Shown: positions 1-9,764 of the stretch, piece after piece
How positions within the stretch are numbered: position 1 is the first letter of the stretch
Layout of the letters: each line of letters opens with the position of its first letter
Assembly: GCF_016591975.1 (NCBI RefSeq)
Contig: NZ_AP024169.1
Location: 15,001-79,000, forward strand
Origin: Anaeromicropila herbilytica
GTDB taxonomy: Bacteria; Bacillota; Clostridia; Lachnospirales; Lachnospiraceae
Direction of reading: 5' to 3'
Length of the DNA stretch: 64,000 nt
Made by a program: the position numbers and the translations under genes
The notes under the pieces: generated by a model
What the model saw: only the letters and a program-made list of their open reading frames with translations
Told to the model about the DNA's origin: nothing
The model's database searches: none

Positions 1-1358
<1,358 letters not shown>

Positions 1359-1414
1359 AAAATGAACGGATAAATAATTCATGTGTAGTTTTGAAGATAT
1401 ATAGTATCTTTGTT

Positions 1415-1488
1415 GGCCTAGTGGCTCAGTTGGTTAGAGCGCCGCCCTGTCACGGCGGAGGTCGAGGGTTCGAGTCCCTTCTGGGTCG
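1415..1488 (+). tRNA. tRNA-Asp (GTC)
   Basis: Cloverleaf with 7-bp acceptor (GGCCTAG/CTGGGTC, two G-U pairs), GTC anticodon in a GCCGCCC-type stem, and a GGTTCGAGTCC T-arm. CCA is not encoded. It lies only about 56 nt after the end of 23S and is the first gene of the tRNA array. Confidence 0.97.
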
Positions 1489-1534
1489 TAATCTTTAGAA
1501 GTTAAAGATAATTAAATTAAGTATGTTAAACCAA

Positions 1535-1607
1535 GGGATCATAGCTCAGCTGGGAGAGCACCTGCCTTACAAGCAGGGGGTCACAGGTTCGAGCCCTGTT
1601 GGTCCCA
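1535..1607 (+). tRNA. tRNA-Val (TAC)
   Basis: Acceptor GGGATCA pairs with TGGTCCC. The anticodon stem CCTGC/GCAGG encloses CTTACAA, giving anticodon TAC. The T-loop GGTTCGAGCCC is canonical and no CCA is encoded. Confidence 0.96.
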
Positions 1608-1612
1608 TATAT

Positions 1613-1685
1613 GCCGACGTGGCTCAATTGGCAGAGCAGCTGACTTGTAATCAGCAGGTTATCGGTTCAAGTCCGATCGTCGGCT
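1613..1685 (+). tRNA. tRNA-Thr (TGT)
   Basis: Acceptor GCCGACG pairs with CGTCGGC. The anticodon stem GCTGA/TCAGC encloses CTTGTAA, so the anticodon is TGT. It lies 5 nt after tRNA-Val, consistent with processing from one transcript. Confidence 0.96.
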
Positions 1686-1713
1686 TATATTAGAAAACTA
1701 ATATAAAAAATAT

Positions 1714-1795
1714 GGATGGGTTCCCGAGTGGCCAAAGGGGGCAGACTGTAAATCTGTTAGCTGCGCTTTCGAAGGTTCGAATCCTTCTCCATCCA
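1714..1795 (+). tRNA. tRNA-Tyr (GTA)
   Basis: Class II tRNA with a long variable arm (GCTGCGCTTTCG region). Acceptor GGATGGG pairs with TCCATCC, and the anticodon GTA sits in CTGTAAA. The length of 82 nt fits tRNA-Tyr with a long extra arm. Confidence 0.96.
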
Positions 1796-1836
1796 TTAGT
1801 TATTATTATATTATAATAGCATTAATTAAATATTAT

Positions 1837-1910
<74 letters not shown>

Positions 1911-1934
1911 TTAAGATTGGATATTATTCAATTT

Positions 1935-2007
<73 letters not shown>

Positions 2008-2031
2008 TTTATTATGAAAATATTTGATTTT

Positions 2032-2104
2032 GGGATACTAGCTCAGTTGGTAGAGCACTAGACTTTTAATCTAGTTGTCCCGGGTTCGAACCCCGGGTGT
2101 CTCA
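2032..2104 (+). tRNA. tRNA-Lys (TTT)
   Basis: Acceptor GGGATAC pairs with GTGTCTC (two wobble pairs). The anticodon TTT is in CTTTTAA. Last tRNA of the array, followed 9 nt later by an intrinsic terminator. Confidence 0.96.
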
Positions 2105-2112
2105 TTTTATAT

Positions 2113-2134
2113 AGGACCGTAAGGTCTTTTTTTT
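2113..2134 (+). terminator. Intrinsic terminator of the rRNA/tRNA operon
   Basis: Short hairpin AGGACC/GGTCTT with a GTAA-type loop, followed by eight T. It sits directly after tRNA-Lys and before the sirtuin gene. Confidence 0.85.
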
Positions 2135-2257
2135 ATTATAAATTATTATATATTATTATATCAATAAAGCAAAATATTTAAACTTAAAAATAATAAAGAT
2201 AATAATTTTAAGTTATGAACAAGTATTAAGATAATATAATAAAAGGAAGGCAGAAAA

Positions 2258-2971
2258 ATGAATTTAGTAAGTGAATTTAGAAATATTATAAACAATAGTA
2301 ATAATATAGTATTTTTTGGTGGTGCAGGAGTTAGCACAGAAAGTGGGATACCTGATTTTAGAAGTGAAAATGGAATATATAATGATGAATATAGTTATCC
2401 TCCAGAAACTATTTTAAGTCATAGTTTTTTTATTAGTAAGAAAAATGAGTTTTATAAATTTTATAAAAATAAAATGATATGCTTAGATGCAAAGCCAAAT
2501 ATAACTCATTATAAGTTAGTTGAACTTGAGAATAAAAATAAATTGAAAGCTATTATTACTCAAAATATTGATGGTTTGCATCAGATAGCAGGAAGTAAGA
2601 ATGTATTAGAATTACACGGATCTGTACATAGAAACTATTGTACAAAGTGTAAGAAGAACTATAACGCACAGTATATTTTGGATTCTACAGATATACCAAG
2701 ATGTAGCTGTGGTGGAGATATAAAACCTGATGTTGTTTTATATGAAGAAGGCCTTGATATGAACATCGTTGAAAAATCTATAGAGTTTATAAGTAATGCT
2801 GAGACACTAATAGTTGCAGGAACATCTTTAGCAGTATATCCTGCAGCAGGGTTAATACAGCATTATAAAGGAAAGCAGCTAATTTTAATAAATAAGTCAG
2901 CAACACCATATGATGATAGAGCAAATTTACTATTACGTTATAGTTTAGGTGAAATATTTTCAAGCATTTAA
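2258..2971 (+). CDS. NAD-dependent protein deacylase, sirtuin (SIR2/CobB family)
   Basis: Removes acyl groups from protein lysines using NAD+, releasing nicotinamide and O-acyl-ADP-ribose; cytoplasmic. The 237-residue length is usual for a bacterial sirtuin. Visible motifs in order: NAD-binding GAGVSTESGIPDFR (22-35), TQNID (101-105), the catalytic His of ELHG (120), four zinc cysteines (128, 131, 149, 151) and GTSLAVYPA near 190. The start is supported by AAGGAAGG 7 nt upstream. It stands alone between the tRNA operon terminator and a convergent yitT-like gene, so the sequence does not indicate its target. Confidence 0.95.
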   Translation: MNLVSEFRNIINNSNNIVFFGGAGVSTESGIPDFRSENGIYNDEYSYPPETILSHSFFISKKNEFYKFYKNKMICLDAKPNITHYKLVELENKNKLKAIITQNIDGLHQIAGSKNVLELHGSVHRNYCTKCKKNYNAQYILDSTDIPRCSCGGDIKPDVVLYEEGLDMNIVEKSIEFISNAETLIVAGTSLAVYPAAGLIQHYKGKQLILINKSATPYDDRANLLLRYSLGEIFSSI

Positions 2972-3220
2972 TTGTAATAATTATTTGTATATATTTATTA
3001 AAGTTATAATTAAGATTATGAAGAAAGTTTGGTTAATAAATAGTTTAGTAAAAAAATATATCAACAAAATAATAAAATTAAATATATGAAACAAGAATTA
3101 TATTAAATAAAGAAAAATGATAATCATAAAATTGTAAATAGAAAGTTTCTATTGCCAGTATTAGTGAGGGTGCAACACATCTCGCACCTCAGCACTTGAA
3201 AAAGGGCTAATATAATGGAA

Positions 3221-3265
3221 ATAAAAATGAGGAATAGCTGTAATATTGCTATTCCTCATTTTTAT
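3221..3265. terminator. Long perfect hairpin between convergent genes
   Basis: Arms 3221-3238 and 3248-3265 are perfect 18-bp inverted repeats around a 9-nt loop, with A-rich and T-rich outer edges. It abuts the stop codon of the leftward yitT-like gene and can serve transcription from both sides. It is the only clear terminator candidate for the sirtuin gene. Confidence 0.85.
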
Positions 3266-4111
3266 TTAGAACCCACGAAAGCCTTTACCGATGATTTCGC
3301 TTGTATTTGAAATTAATATAAATGCACTAGGCTGGTTTTCACGTATAAATTGTCTCAGTTTTAATGCTTGGTGCCTATTCATAGCTGTTAGTATAATATA
3401 TTTGTTTGAATGTGAATATGCACCTTCTGCTTTTAATATAGATGCGCTTCGGTTTAAATCACTTACAATAAATTCACAAATAACATGTGGATCATCGCAT
3501 ACTACATTAAAATATTTACAAAGGTTAATACTTTCGATTACACTATCAATTAATAATGATTTTATCATTAGTCCAGCTAATGAAAATAAACCAGTTTTAA
3601 TATTAAATACAAATATAGTTGATACTGTTATAAGAAAATCTGTTATAAATAATGATTTACCAATATTTATATTTGTATATTTTTTAAGTAACATTGCTAC
3701 TATATCAGTACCCCCGCTTGATGCTCCAATATTGAATAAAATTGCGGATCCAATGGCAGGAAGTGCAACAGCAAACATTAATTCAAGCACAGGTTCATCT
3801 GTTAGGGGGGCATTCATTGGACAAGCTCTTTCTAAAAATGATAGTCCAAAGGATAATAAAAGACTAGTGTATGCAGTTTTTACTCCAAATCCTTTTCCTA
3901 AAAATAAAAAGCCTATTAATAATAAGATTATGTTAATTATTAATACTATATCACTTGCAGAAGCGACTTTTGTTTTTGCCACTACAATTGCAATGCCTGT
4001 TACACCACCAAATGAAAAATTATTTGGAAATTTAAAAAAGTAAATTCCAATAACCATAATAAGAGTACTAATCGTTAAGTAACAAAATTGTTTAATGTTT
4101 TTTATATTCAC
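3266..4111 (-). CDS. YitT family membrane protein (DUF161/DUF2179)
   Basis: 281-residue integral membrane protein of the YitT type. The N-terminal two thirds carry about five hydrophobic segments, starting with a helix at about residues 9-26 (TISTLIMVIGIYFF). The C-terminal soluble DUF2179-like part (about 200-281) has the ILTAMNRHQALKLRQFI region and ends in SEIIGKGFRGF, as in many family members. The family is widespread in Firmicutes; transport has been proposed but no substrate is established. ATG at 4111 follows AGGAGAT, which supports the start. Monocistronic, ending in the perfect hairpin at 3221-3265. Confidence 0.9.
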   Translation of the reverse strand: MNIKNIKQFCYLTISTLIMVIGIYFFKFPNNFSFGGVTGIAIVVAKTKVASASDIVLIINIILLLIGFLFLGKGFGVKTAYTSLLLSFGLSFLERACPMNAPLTDEPVLELMFAVALPAIGSAILFNIGASSGGTDIVAMLLKKYTNINIGKSLFITDFLITVSTIFVFNIKTGLFSLAGLMIKSLLIDSVIESINLCKYFNVVCDDPHVICEFIVSDLNRSASILKAEGAYSHSNKYIILTAMNRHQALKLRQFIRENQPSAFILISNTSEIIGKGFRGF

Positions 4112-4691
4112 AATTCATCTCCTGTATAATGTATTTTCAAATATATACCATAAGTATTTTACTACTCAATTTGTATATTAACAATAATAATTTTTATAAA
4201 AAATAAATTTACACAATTAATTCATAATATTATATATAATTGAAGTTAACATAATAATAATACAAAAATAGTTATAATGTTATTATATAATCTATTTATA
4301 ATAATAACTACAATATCTAGTATTAACAGATAATTGAATTTTAGTATAATACAATGTTAATTATAGATTTATTATACAAGTTAATTTATAAAATTATCTC
4401 CTTAATTCTAAATATATTTATATTAATATATTTCATATAGAGTAGAGCTTTTTATTTTTATAATGTTATATTTAGTTTAATATATGATACTGGAAAATAT
4501 TTTTATAAATATGATTAAATAAATATATATATTGTGAGAATGAATAATTAAATTAGTATTAGAAAACTATATAGAATATAACAAATTAAGTAAATGGAAG
4601 TGCTAATATATTCTGTTATAGTATAATAGATCTATACCATATATACTGGTTAACCATGGATTACAAATTGATAAATTATAGAAAAAAGTGA
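4112..4691. other. Long AT-rich intergenic region upstream of the fab promoter
   Basis: About 580 bp of very AT-rich sequence between the divergent yitT-like gene and the fab promoter. I see no credible gene, RNA or repeat in it. A 71-codon leftward frame at 4603-4818 has no ribosome binding site, has biased composition and overlaps the fab promoter, so it is not annotated. Confidence 0.6.
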
Positions 4692-4720
4692 TTGACAAAA
4701 CTACGTTAATTGAATATACT
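4692..4720 (+). promoter_or_regulatory. Sigma-A promoter of the fab/acc operon
   Basis: -35 TTGACA at 4692-4697, 17-bp spacer, -10 TATACT at 4715-4720. Initiation would fall near 4727, giving a leader of about 230 nt before fabH. The -10 box is overlapped by the dyad operator described separately. Confidence 0.8.
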
Positions 4721-4752
4721 TTGAATATCAAAGTATTTGAAATACAAAGTAT
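4716..4752. promoter_or_regulatory. Tandem FabT-type (MarR family) operators
   Basis: A perfect dyad with 9-bp arms around a 3-bp centre spans 4716-4736; its core is ACTTTGAATATCAAAGT (4718-4734). A second, degenerate copy overlaps it at 4733-4752 (TTTGA, three bases, ACAAAGTAT), with centres about 16 bp apart. The TTTGA-N3-TCAAA core matches the operator type I know for streptococcal FabT. It covers the fab -10 box and start point, so binding would repress. A FabT-like protein is encoded at 22929-23366. Confidence 0.75.
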
Positions 4753-4956
4753 ATGAAGTGCAAAATATGGCTTAAGTACAATTACAAAAAGTTGAATTAA
4801 ATAGGTTAAATAGAACAAAATGATAAAACAAAATTAATATAATTAGAAAATTAGAAATATAAATAAAAAAACTATAGAGTTAGTAGATGATTAGAATAAA
4901 GTTACTAATCAATTTACATGACAAACTATAAATAATAGTAGATGTTGGTGAGGAAA

Positions 4957-5922
4957 ATGGCAGCTAAAATAATTGGAACCGGAAGTTATCTTCCTAAACA
5001 AATAATAACAAATAATAATCTTTCCACATTTGTAGATACTTCTGATGAATGGATTAGTACTAGGACAGGAATAAGAGAGAGAAGGATTGCAAAAGAAGAG
5101 ACAACTTCATATTTAGCAACAAACGCAGCATTAAATGCTATTAATGATGCTGGAATTGATCCATTAGATATTGATCTAATAATTGTAGGTACAATGTCAG
5201 GCGATTATTATTTACCAAGTACAGCTTGTGAAGTACAGAACGAAATCAAAGCAATGAATGCACTATGCTTTGATATTAGTGCAGCTTGTACTGGATTTGT
5301 ATGTGCATATAACACAGCAGAAGCATATATCAATGCGGGGCTTAGTAAGACCGCTTTAATAATTGGATCTGATACAATGTCTAAATTAATTGATTGGAAG
5401 GATAGAGCAACATGTGTTTTATTTGGTGATGGAGCTGGGGCGGCAATATTAAAGTTAAATAATGAAGCTTCACCTAGTTATTCAGTTATGGGTTCGGATG
5501 GATCAAAAAAGGATATGTTGATTTGTAAAACCAGATCACATAATAATTTACAGCAAGACATTGAGGAAAAACCTGATTATATTAAGATGAATGGCGGAGA
5601 AGTATTTAAATTTGCTGTAAAAAAGGTACCTGAAAGTATTGAGCAATTATTAGAAAAATCGAATGTAGCATTAGATGAAATTAAATATTTCATATTGCAT
5701 CAAGCAAACAGTAGAATTCTTCAGGCAATAGCTAAGAAATTGAATGTGGAAGAGAGTAAGTTTCCAATGAACTTAGATAAATACGGGAATACATCCGCAG
5801 CAAGCATTCCAATTCTATTAGATGAATTAAATAAAGAGGGTAAATTACAACACGGAGATAAAATCATTTTATCCGGTTTTGGTGGTGGTTTATCATGGGG
5901 AAGTATTCTGTTGGAATGGTAA
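4957..5922 (+). CDS. fabH: 3-oxoacyl-ACP synthase III (KAS III)
   Basis: Condenses acetyl-CoA (or another short acyl-CoA starter) with malonyl-ACP to begin fatty acid synthesis. 321 residues from this start, usual for FabH. The thiolase-fold catalytic triad is visible: Cys111 (SAACTGF), His248 (LHQAN) and Asn278 (GNTSAA); the C-terminal GFGGGLSWG is also typical. I place the start at ATG 4957, giving an N terminus MAAKIIGTGSYLP, because GGTGAGG lies just before it (spacing short, 3 nt); an in-frame ATG at 4942 has no ribosome binding site. First gene of the fab/acc operon. Confidence 0.96.
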   Translation: MAAKIIGTGSYLPKQIITNNNLSTFVDTSDEWISTRTGIRERRIAKEETTSYLATNAALNAINDAGIDPLDIDLIIVGTMSGDYYLPSTACEVQNEIKAMNALCFDISAACTGFVCAYNTAEAYINAGLSKTALIIGSDTMSKLIDWKDRATCVLFGDGAGAAILKLNNEASPSYSVMGSDGSKKDMLICKTRSHNNLQQDIEEKPDYIKMNGGEVFKFAVKKVPESIEQLLEKSNVALDEIKYFILHQANSRILQAIAKKLNVEESKFPMNLDKYGNTSAASIPILLDELNKEGKLQHGDKIILSGFGGGLSWGSILLEW

Positions 5923-6017
5923 GTTAAATTTTTTACCCTAACATAAGTGATTCATGTTTAGTAAGTATCACACGGGTTAAAATATATTATTGATATTAAT
6001 TATTAGGAGGAAATAAC

Positions 6018-6248
6018 ATGAGTTTAGAAAAATTAAAGAAAATAGTAGCAGAACAATTAAATGTAGAGGAAAGTGAAATTAAAGAGGAGTCTAATTTCAA
6101 AGAGGATTTAGGAGCAGATTCATTAGATTTATTCGAGCTAGCTATGGCAATGGAAGAAGAATTTGAAATTGAAATACCAAGTGAAGATCTTGAATCAATT
6201 AAAACAGTAGCTGACGCTGTAAGTTATATTGATGCTAAACTACAATAA
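6018..6248 (+). CDS. acpP: Acyl carrier protein
   Basis: Carries growing acyl chains on a 4'-phosphopantetheine arm for all fab enzymes. 76 residues, strongly acidic, with the modification site DSL at Ser35 (LGADSLDLFEL) and the helix II region that partner enzymes recognise. A strong AGGAGG lies 6 nt before ATG. It is flanked by an imperfect hairpin upstream (about 5929-5983) and a perfect 16-bp hairpin downstream (6295-6329), which may set its mRNA level apart from its neighbours. Confidence 0.97.
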   Translation: MSLEKLKKIVAEQLNVEESEIKEESNFKEDLGADSLDLFELAMAMEEEFEIEIPSEDLESIKTVADAVSYIDAKLQ

Positions 6249-6294
6249 TTCAAGAAAATAACTTAAACCAATTATTAATTGTTTAATAGTAGAA

Positions 6295-6329
6295 ACTGTT
6301 GCAGGTGTGTTATACACACCTGCAACAGT
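6295..6329 (+). promoter_or_regulatory. Perfect 16-bp hairpin between acpP and fabD
   Basis: Arms 6295-6310 and 6314-6329 are exact inverted repeats around a 3-nt loop (TAT). No U tract follows, so it is not a textbook terminator. It is more likely an RNA-stability or processing element, or a leaky attenuator separating abundant acpP mRNA from the downstream fab genes. Confidence 0.7.
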
Positions 6330-6419
6330 GTATTTGATAAGTAGAGAATAATATAAAATAGAACATATTATAAAATAAAAATTACTTAATAATGAAATAT
6401 CAGTAGAATGGAGAAATCT

Positions 6420-7364
6420 ATGTTTAAGACAGCATTTATTTTCCCAGGTCAGGGATCACAATATATTGGAATGGCAAGAGATTTCTATGAGAAATTGCCA
6501 GAATGTAAAGAAATATTTGATATAGCATCTAGGGAATTAAATCTAGATATGCAAAAATTATGTTTTGAAGAAAATGAATTATTAAATAAAACGGAATATA
6601 CGCAGGCAGCAATGTTAACTTCTTGTGTGAGTATATTAATGGCAGTGCTTAAAAGTGATGTTAAACCAGATATTGTAGCTGGTTTAAGTTTAGGCGAATA
6701 TAGTGCATTAGTAGCAAATGGAGTATTTACTTTTTCCGAAGCAGTTAAATTAGTAAGAAAAAGAGGAATCTATATGGAACATGAGGTTCCTAATGGAATA
6801 GGTAGTATGTCAGCCATATTAGGAATGGATAAAGAAAAAGTAGAAGAAATATGTCAAAAGGTATCAAAAGAATTAAATAAAGTAGTTGAACCAGCAAACT
6901 TTAATTGTCCTGGACAGATTGTTATCTCGGGTGATAAAGTAGCTGTTTTAAAAGCAAATGAAAAATTAAAAGAAGCTGGTGCTAAAAGAGCTATTGAATT
7001 AAATGTAAGTGGTCCTTTTCATTCTTCTCTTCTAAAAGGAGCAGGAGAAAAATTGGCTATGGAATTAGAAAAAATAGAGTTACATGATATGAATATTCCA
7101 TACTTAAGTAATGTAACAGGAAAAATTGTGTCTGATAAAGAGAATATAAAAAAATTATTAGAAGAACAAGTATATAAGAGTGTACGTTGGCAAGAGTGTG
7201 TTGAAAACATGATTAATGATGGTGTTGAAAGATTTATTGAGATTGGGCCAGGAAAAACTTTAAGTGGTTTTATTAAAAAGATTGATAAAACAAAAGAAGT
7301 AATTAATATTGAAAAATTAGAAGATCTAGAAAAACTAACGAATGTATCAATTAAAAAAAACTAA
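6420..7364 (+). CDS. fabD: Malonyl-CoA:ACP transacylase
   Basis: Transfers malonyl from CoA to ACP for chain elongation. 314 residues. Visible: FPGQGSQ (8-14), nucleophile Ser90 in GLSLGEY, and His201 in GPFHSS, the Ser/His pair of the family. The start is set at ATG 6420 because GGAG lies 6 nt upstream; the ATG at 6408 is part of that ribosome binding site and has none of its own. The 3' end is odd: the last codons lie in an imperfect tandem duplication (about 7330-7381) whose second copy supplies the stop codon. Confidence 0.95.
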   Translation: MFKTAFIFPGQGSQYIGMARDFYEKLPECKEIFDIASRELNLDMQKLCFEENELLNKTEYTQAAMLTSCVSILMAVLKSDVKPDIVAGLSLGEYSALVANGVFTFSEAVKLVRKRGIYMEHEVPNGIGSMSAILGMDKEKVEEICQKVSKELNKVVEPANFNCPGQIVISGDKVAVLKANEKLKEAGAKRAIELNVSGPFHSSLLKGAGEKLAMELEKIELHDMNIPYLSNVTGKIVSDKENIKKLLEEQVYKSVRWQECVENMINDGVERFIEIGPGKTLSGFIKKIDKTKEVINIEKLEDLEKLTNVSIKKN

Positions 7365-7572
7365 CAAATGTATTAATTTAAAGAAATCTAAAAAAGATTT
7401 ATTAAAATAAGATGAACTCTAAACTAAATAACTTCAATCATAAGAGCATTTTAAAATCTAAAAGAATTTAAAATAGAAATTTATAAAGTATATACAGAAA
7501 ATTATAAAATCAATTGTAAAAATAAATTATTAAAACAAATTGTAAAACAAATAGGCAGGGATGGTGAACGTT

Positions 7573-8313
7573 ATGTTAGAGAATAAAATAGCAATTGTAA
7601 CTGGGGCGAGTCGTGGTATAGGGCGTGAAATAGCAATTCAATTATCTAAAGAAGGTGCTTATGTAGTTATTAACTACAGTGGTAATGAGGCAGCAGCAAA
7701 GGATGTATTAAGTATAATTGAAGCAGCTGGCGGAAAAGGTGAGATATATCAATGTGATGTTAGCAGTACTGATGCAGTAAAAGTATTTATGGATGATATT
7801 GTAAACAGACATAAGACTATTGATATTATTGTAAATAATGCAGGTATTACAAAAGATAATTTAATTCTTAAAATGTCTGAAGATGAATTTGATATTGTAT
7901 TGAATACTAATCTTAAAGGGGCATTTAATACTGTAAAGGCTGCTGTTAAGTATATGCTAAAACAAAGAAGCGGAAAAATAATTAATATTACATCTGTTTC
8001 TGGAATCACAGGTAATCCAGGTCAGGTAAATTATAGTTCAGCTAAAGCAGGGTTAATTGGGATGACAAAAACTCTAGCAAAGGAATTGGCATCAAGAGGA
8101 ATTAATGTGAATGCGGTGGCGCCTGGATTTATCAAAACTGATATGACAGGTAAGCTTTCTGATGAGTTAATTAAAAAGGTGGAAGAGACAATACCATTAA
8201 GAAAACTTGGTGATCCAAAAGATATTGCTGAAATGGTAACTTTCCTAGCATCAAGTAAGGCAGATTATATTACAGGTCAAGTAATACAGGTAGACGGTGG
8301 AATTGCAATGTAA
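7573..8313 (+). CDS. fabG: 3-oxoacyl-ACP reductase
   Basis: NADPH-dependent reduction of 3-ketoacyl-ACP to 3-hydroxyacyl-ACP. 246-residue short-chain dehydrogenase with the cofactor glycine motif GASRGIG (11-17), NNAG (88-91) and catalytic Ser141, Tyr154, Lys158 (YSSAK). The preferred start is ATG 7573, with GGTGA 5 nt before it and an N terminus MLENKIAIVTGAS; the ATG at 7561 directly abuts AGGG and has no room for a spacer. A 208-nt AT-rich gap with no visible feature separates it from fabD. Confidence 0.95.
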   Translation: MLENKIAIVTGASRGIGREIAIQLSKEGAYVVINYSGNEAAAKDVLSIIEAAGGKGEIYQCDVSSTDAVKVFMDDIVNRHKTIDIIVNNAGITKDNLILKMSEDEFDIVLNTNLKGAFNTVKAAVKYMLKQRSGKIINITSVSGITGNPGQVNYSSAKAGLIGMTKTLAKELASRGINVNAVAPGFIKTDMTGKLSDELIKKVEETIPLRKLGDPKDIAEMVTFLASSKADYITGQVIQVDGGIAM

Positions 8314-8485
8314 TACACAGTATAAAAAATAACGTTCGGCAATATAAACAGATTAATTATTAAGTAATGGGAGATTGGGTAATTGTGAGAATTCAATGTT
8401 CATAGAACTTAATTATTAATAACATTTGACTTTAACAAAGAATAATTATTATTAACGTATTAATTATTAGAAAGTAGGGAATTTC

Positions 8486-9721
8486 ATGAATAAGAGAGTT
8501 GTAATTACTGGAATGGGAGCTGTAACACCAGTTGGAAATACAGTAGATGAATTTTGGGACAATATTAAGAAGGGTACTGTAGGAATCAATCCAATAACTA
8601 AATTTGATACTGTAAATCATAAGGTAAAATTAGCAGCAGAATTGAAGGATTTTGATGCTACTAAATATATGGATAGAAAAGAAGCAAGAAGAATGGATCC
8701 AAATTCTCAATATGCAATTGCAGCAGCAAAAGAAGCAATGGAATCTTCAGGTATTGAACTTGAATCTGTTAATAGAGATCGTTTTGGTTGTATGATTGGT
8801 TCTGGTATTGGTGGTCTTGGAACAATTGAACAAGAACAAACAAAATTATTACAAAAAGGACCACAAAGAGTGTCACCGCTTATGATTCCTATGGTTATTG
8901 GTAATATGGCAGCAGGTAATGTTGCAATGCAATTTGGATTAAAAGGTAAGTGTATGAGTATTGTTACTGCATGTGCAACAGCTAATAATTCCATTGGTGA
9001 GGCTTATCGATCTATTAAATATGGTGAATCAGATATTATGCTAGCTGGAGGATGTGAAGCATCTATTACACCTCTTGGTATCGCTGGATTTACTTCATTA
9101 ACAGCATTAAATGAATCAGATGATCGTTTACGTGCATCTATTCCTTTTGATAAAGAACGTTCTGGTTTTGTAATGGGAGAAGGGGCTGGTGTATTAGTGC
9201 TTGAAGAATTAGAACATGCGAAATCAAGAGGAGCTAACATTCTAGCAGAAATAGTTGGATACGGAGCAACTTGTGATGCATACCATATTACTTCACCAGA
9301 CCCAGAGGGTAGTGGAGCATCAAAAGCAATGGTACTTGCAATGGGGGAAGCTGGAATTAAGGAAGAAGACATACAGTATGTAAATGCACATGGAACAAGC
9401 ACTCCATATAATGACTTGTTTGAAACAAAAGCAATAAAAAAGGCATTTCCTGTAACAGCAAGTAAATTAGCAATAAACTCTACTAAATCTATGATAGGAC
9501 ATTTACTTGGTGCAGCAGGGGCAGTTGAATTAATAACATGTGTAAAATCAATTGAGGATAGTTATGTACATCAAACAGTAGGTTTGATTGAAAGTGATCC
9601 AGAATGTGACTTAGATTATATAAAAGGCGAAGGAAGAAATCTGAGTATTAATTATGCCATGTCTAATTCCCTTGGTTTTGGTGGTCATAATGCATCTTTA
9701 ATTATTAAAAAATACCAATAA
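8486..9721 (+). CDS. fabF: 3-oxoacyl-ACP synthase II (KAS II)
   Basis: Main chain-elongating condensing enzyme, joining malonyl-ACP to acyl-ACP. 411 residues, standard for FabF. The Cys-His-His triad is visible: Cys163 (TACATAN), His302 (NAHGTSTPYND) and His339 (KSMIGHLLGAAG). It lies between fabG and accB in the same direction with a modest AGTAGGGA ribosome binding site. Confidence 0.97.
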   Translation: MNKRVVITGMGAVTPVGNTVDEFWDNIKKGTVGINPITKFDTVNHKVKLAAELKDFDATKYMDRKEARRMDPNSQYAIAAAKEAMESSGIELESVNRDRFGCMIGSGIGGLGTIEQEQTKLLQKGPQRVSPLMIPMVIGNMAAGNVAMQFGLKGKCMSIVTACATANNSIGEAYRSIKYGESDIMLAGGCEASITPLGIAGFTSLTALNESDDRLRASIPFDKERSGFVMGEGAGVLVLEELEHAKSRGANILAEIVGYGATCDAYHITSPDPEGSGASKAMVLAMGEAGIKEEDIQYVNAHGTSTPYNDLFETKAIKKAFPVTASKLAINSTKSMIGHLLGAAGAVELITCVKSIEDSYVHQTVGLIESDPECDLDYIKGEGRNLSINYAMSNSLGFGGHNASLIIKKYQ

Positions 9722-9764
9722 AGAGATCTATAGCTATAGATTTTTGAAAGGATAGGTATAGGAA

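Noticed and set aside
3160..3205. GAGGGTGC/GCACCTC inverted repeat after the sirtuin gene
   Set aside because: Imperfect and without a U tract; the 3221-3265 hairpin is a better terminator. No further evidence.
3291..4043. 250-codon rightward frame
   Set aside because: It is the antisense shadow of the yitT-like gene, which has motifs, start signals and a terminator.
4603..4818. Leftward 71-codon frame rich in Ile, Leu and Tyr
   Set aside because: No ribosome binding site; overlaps the fab promoter and operators; composition is that of AT-rich noncoding DNA.
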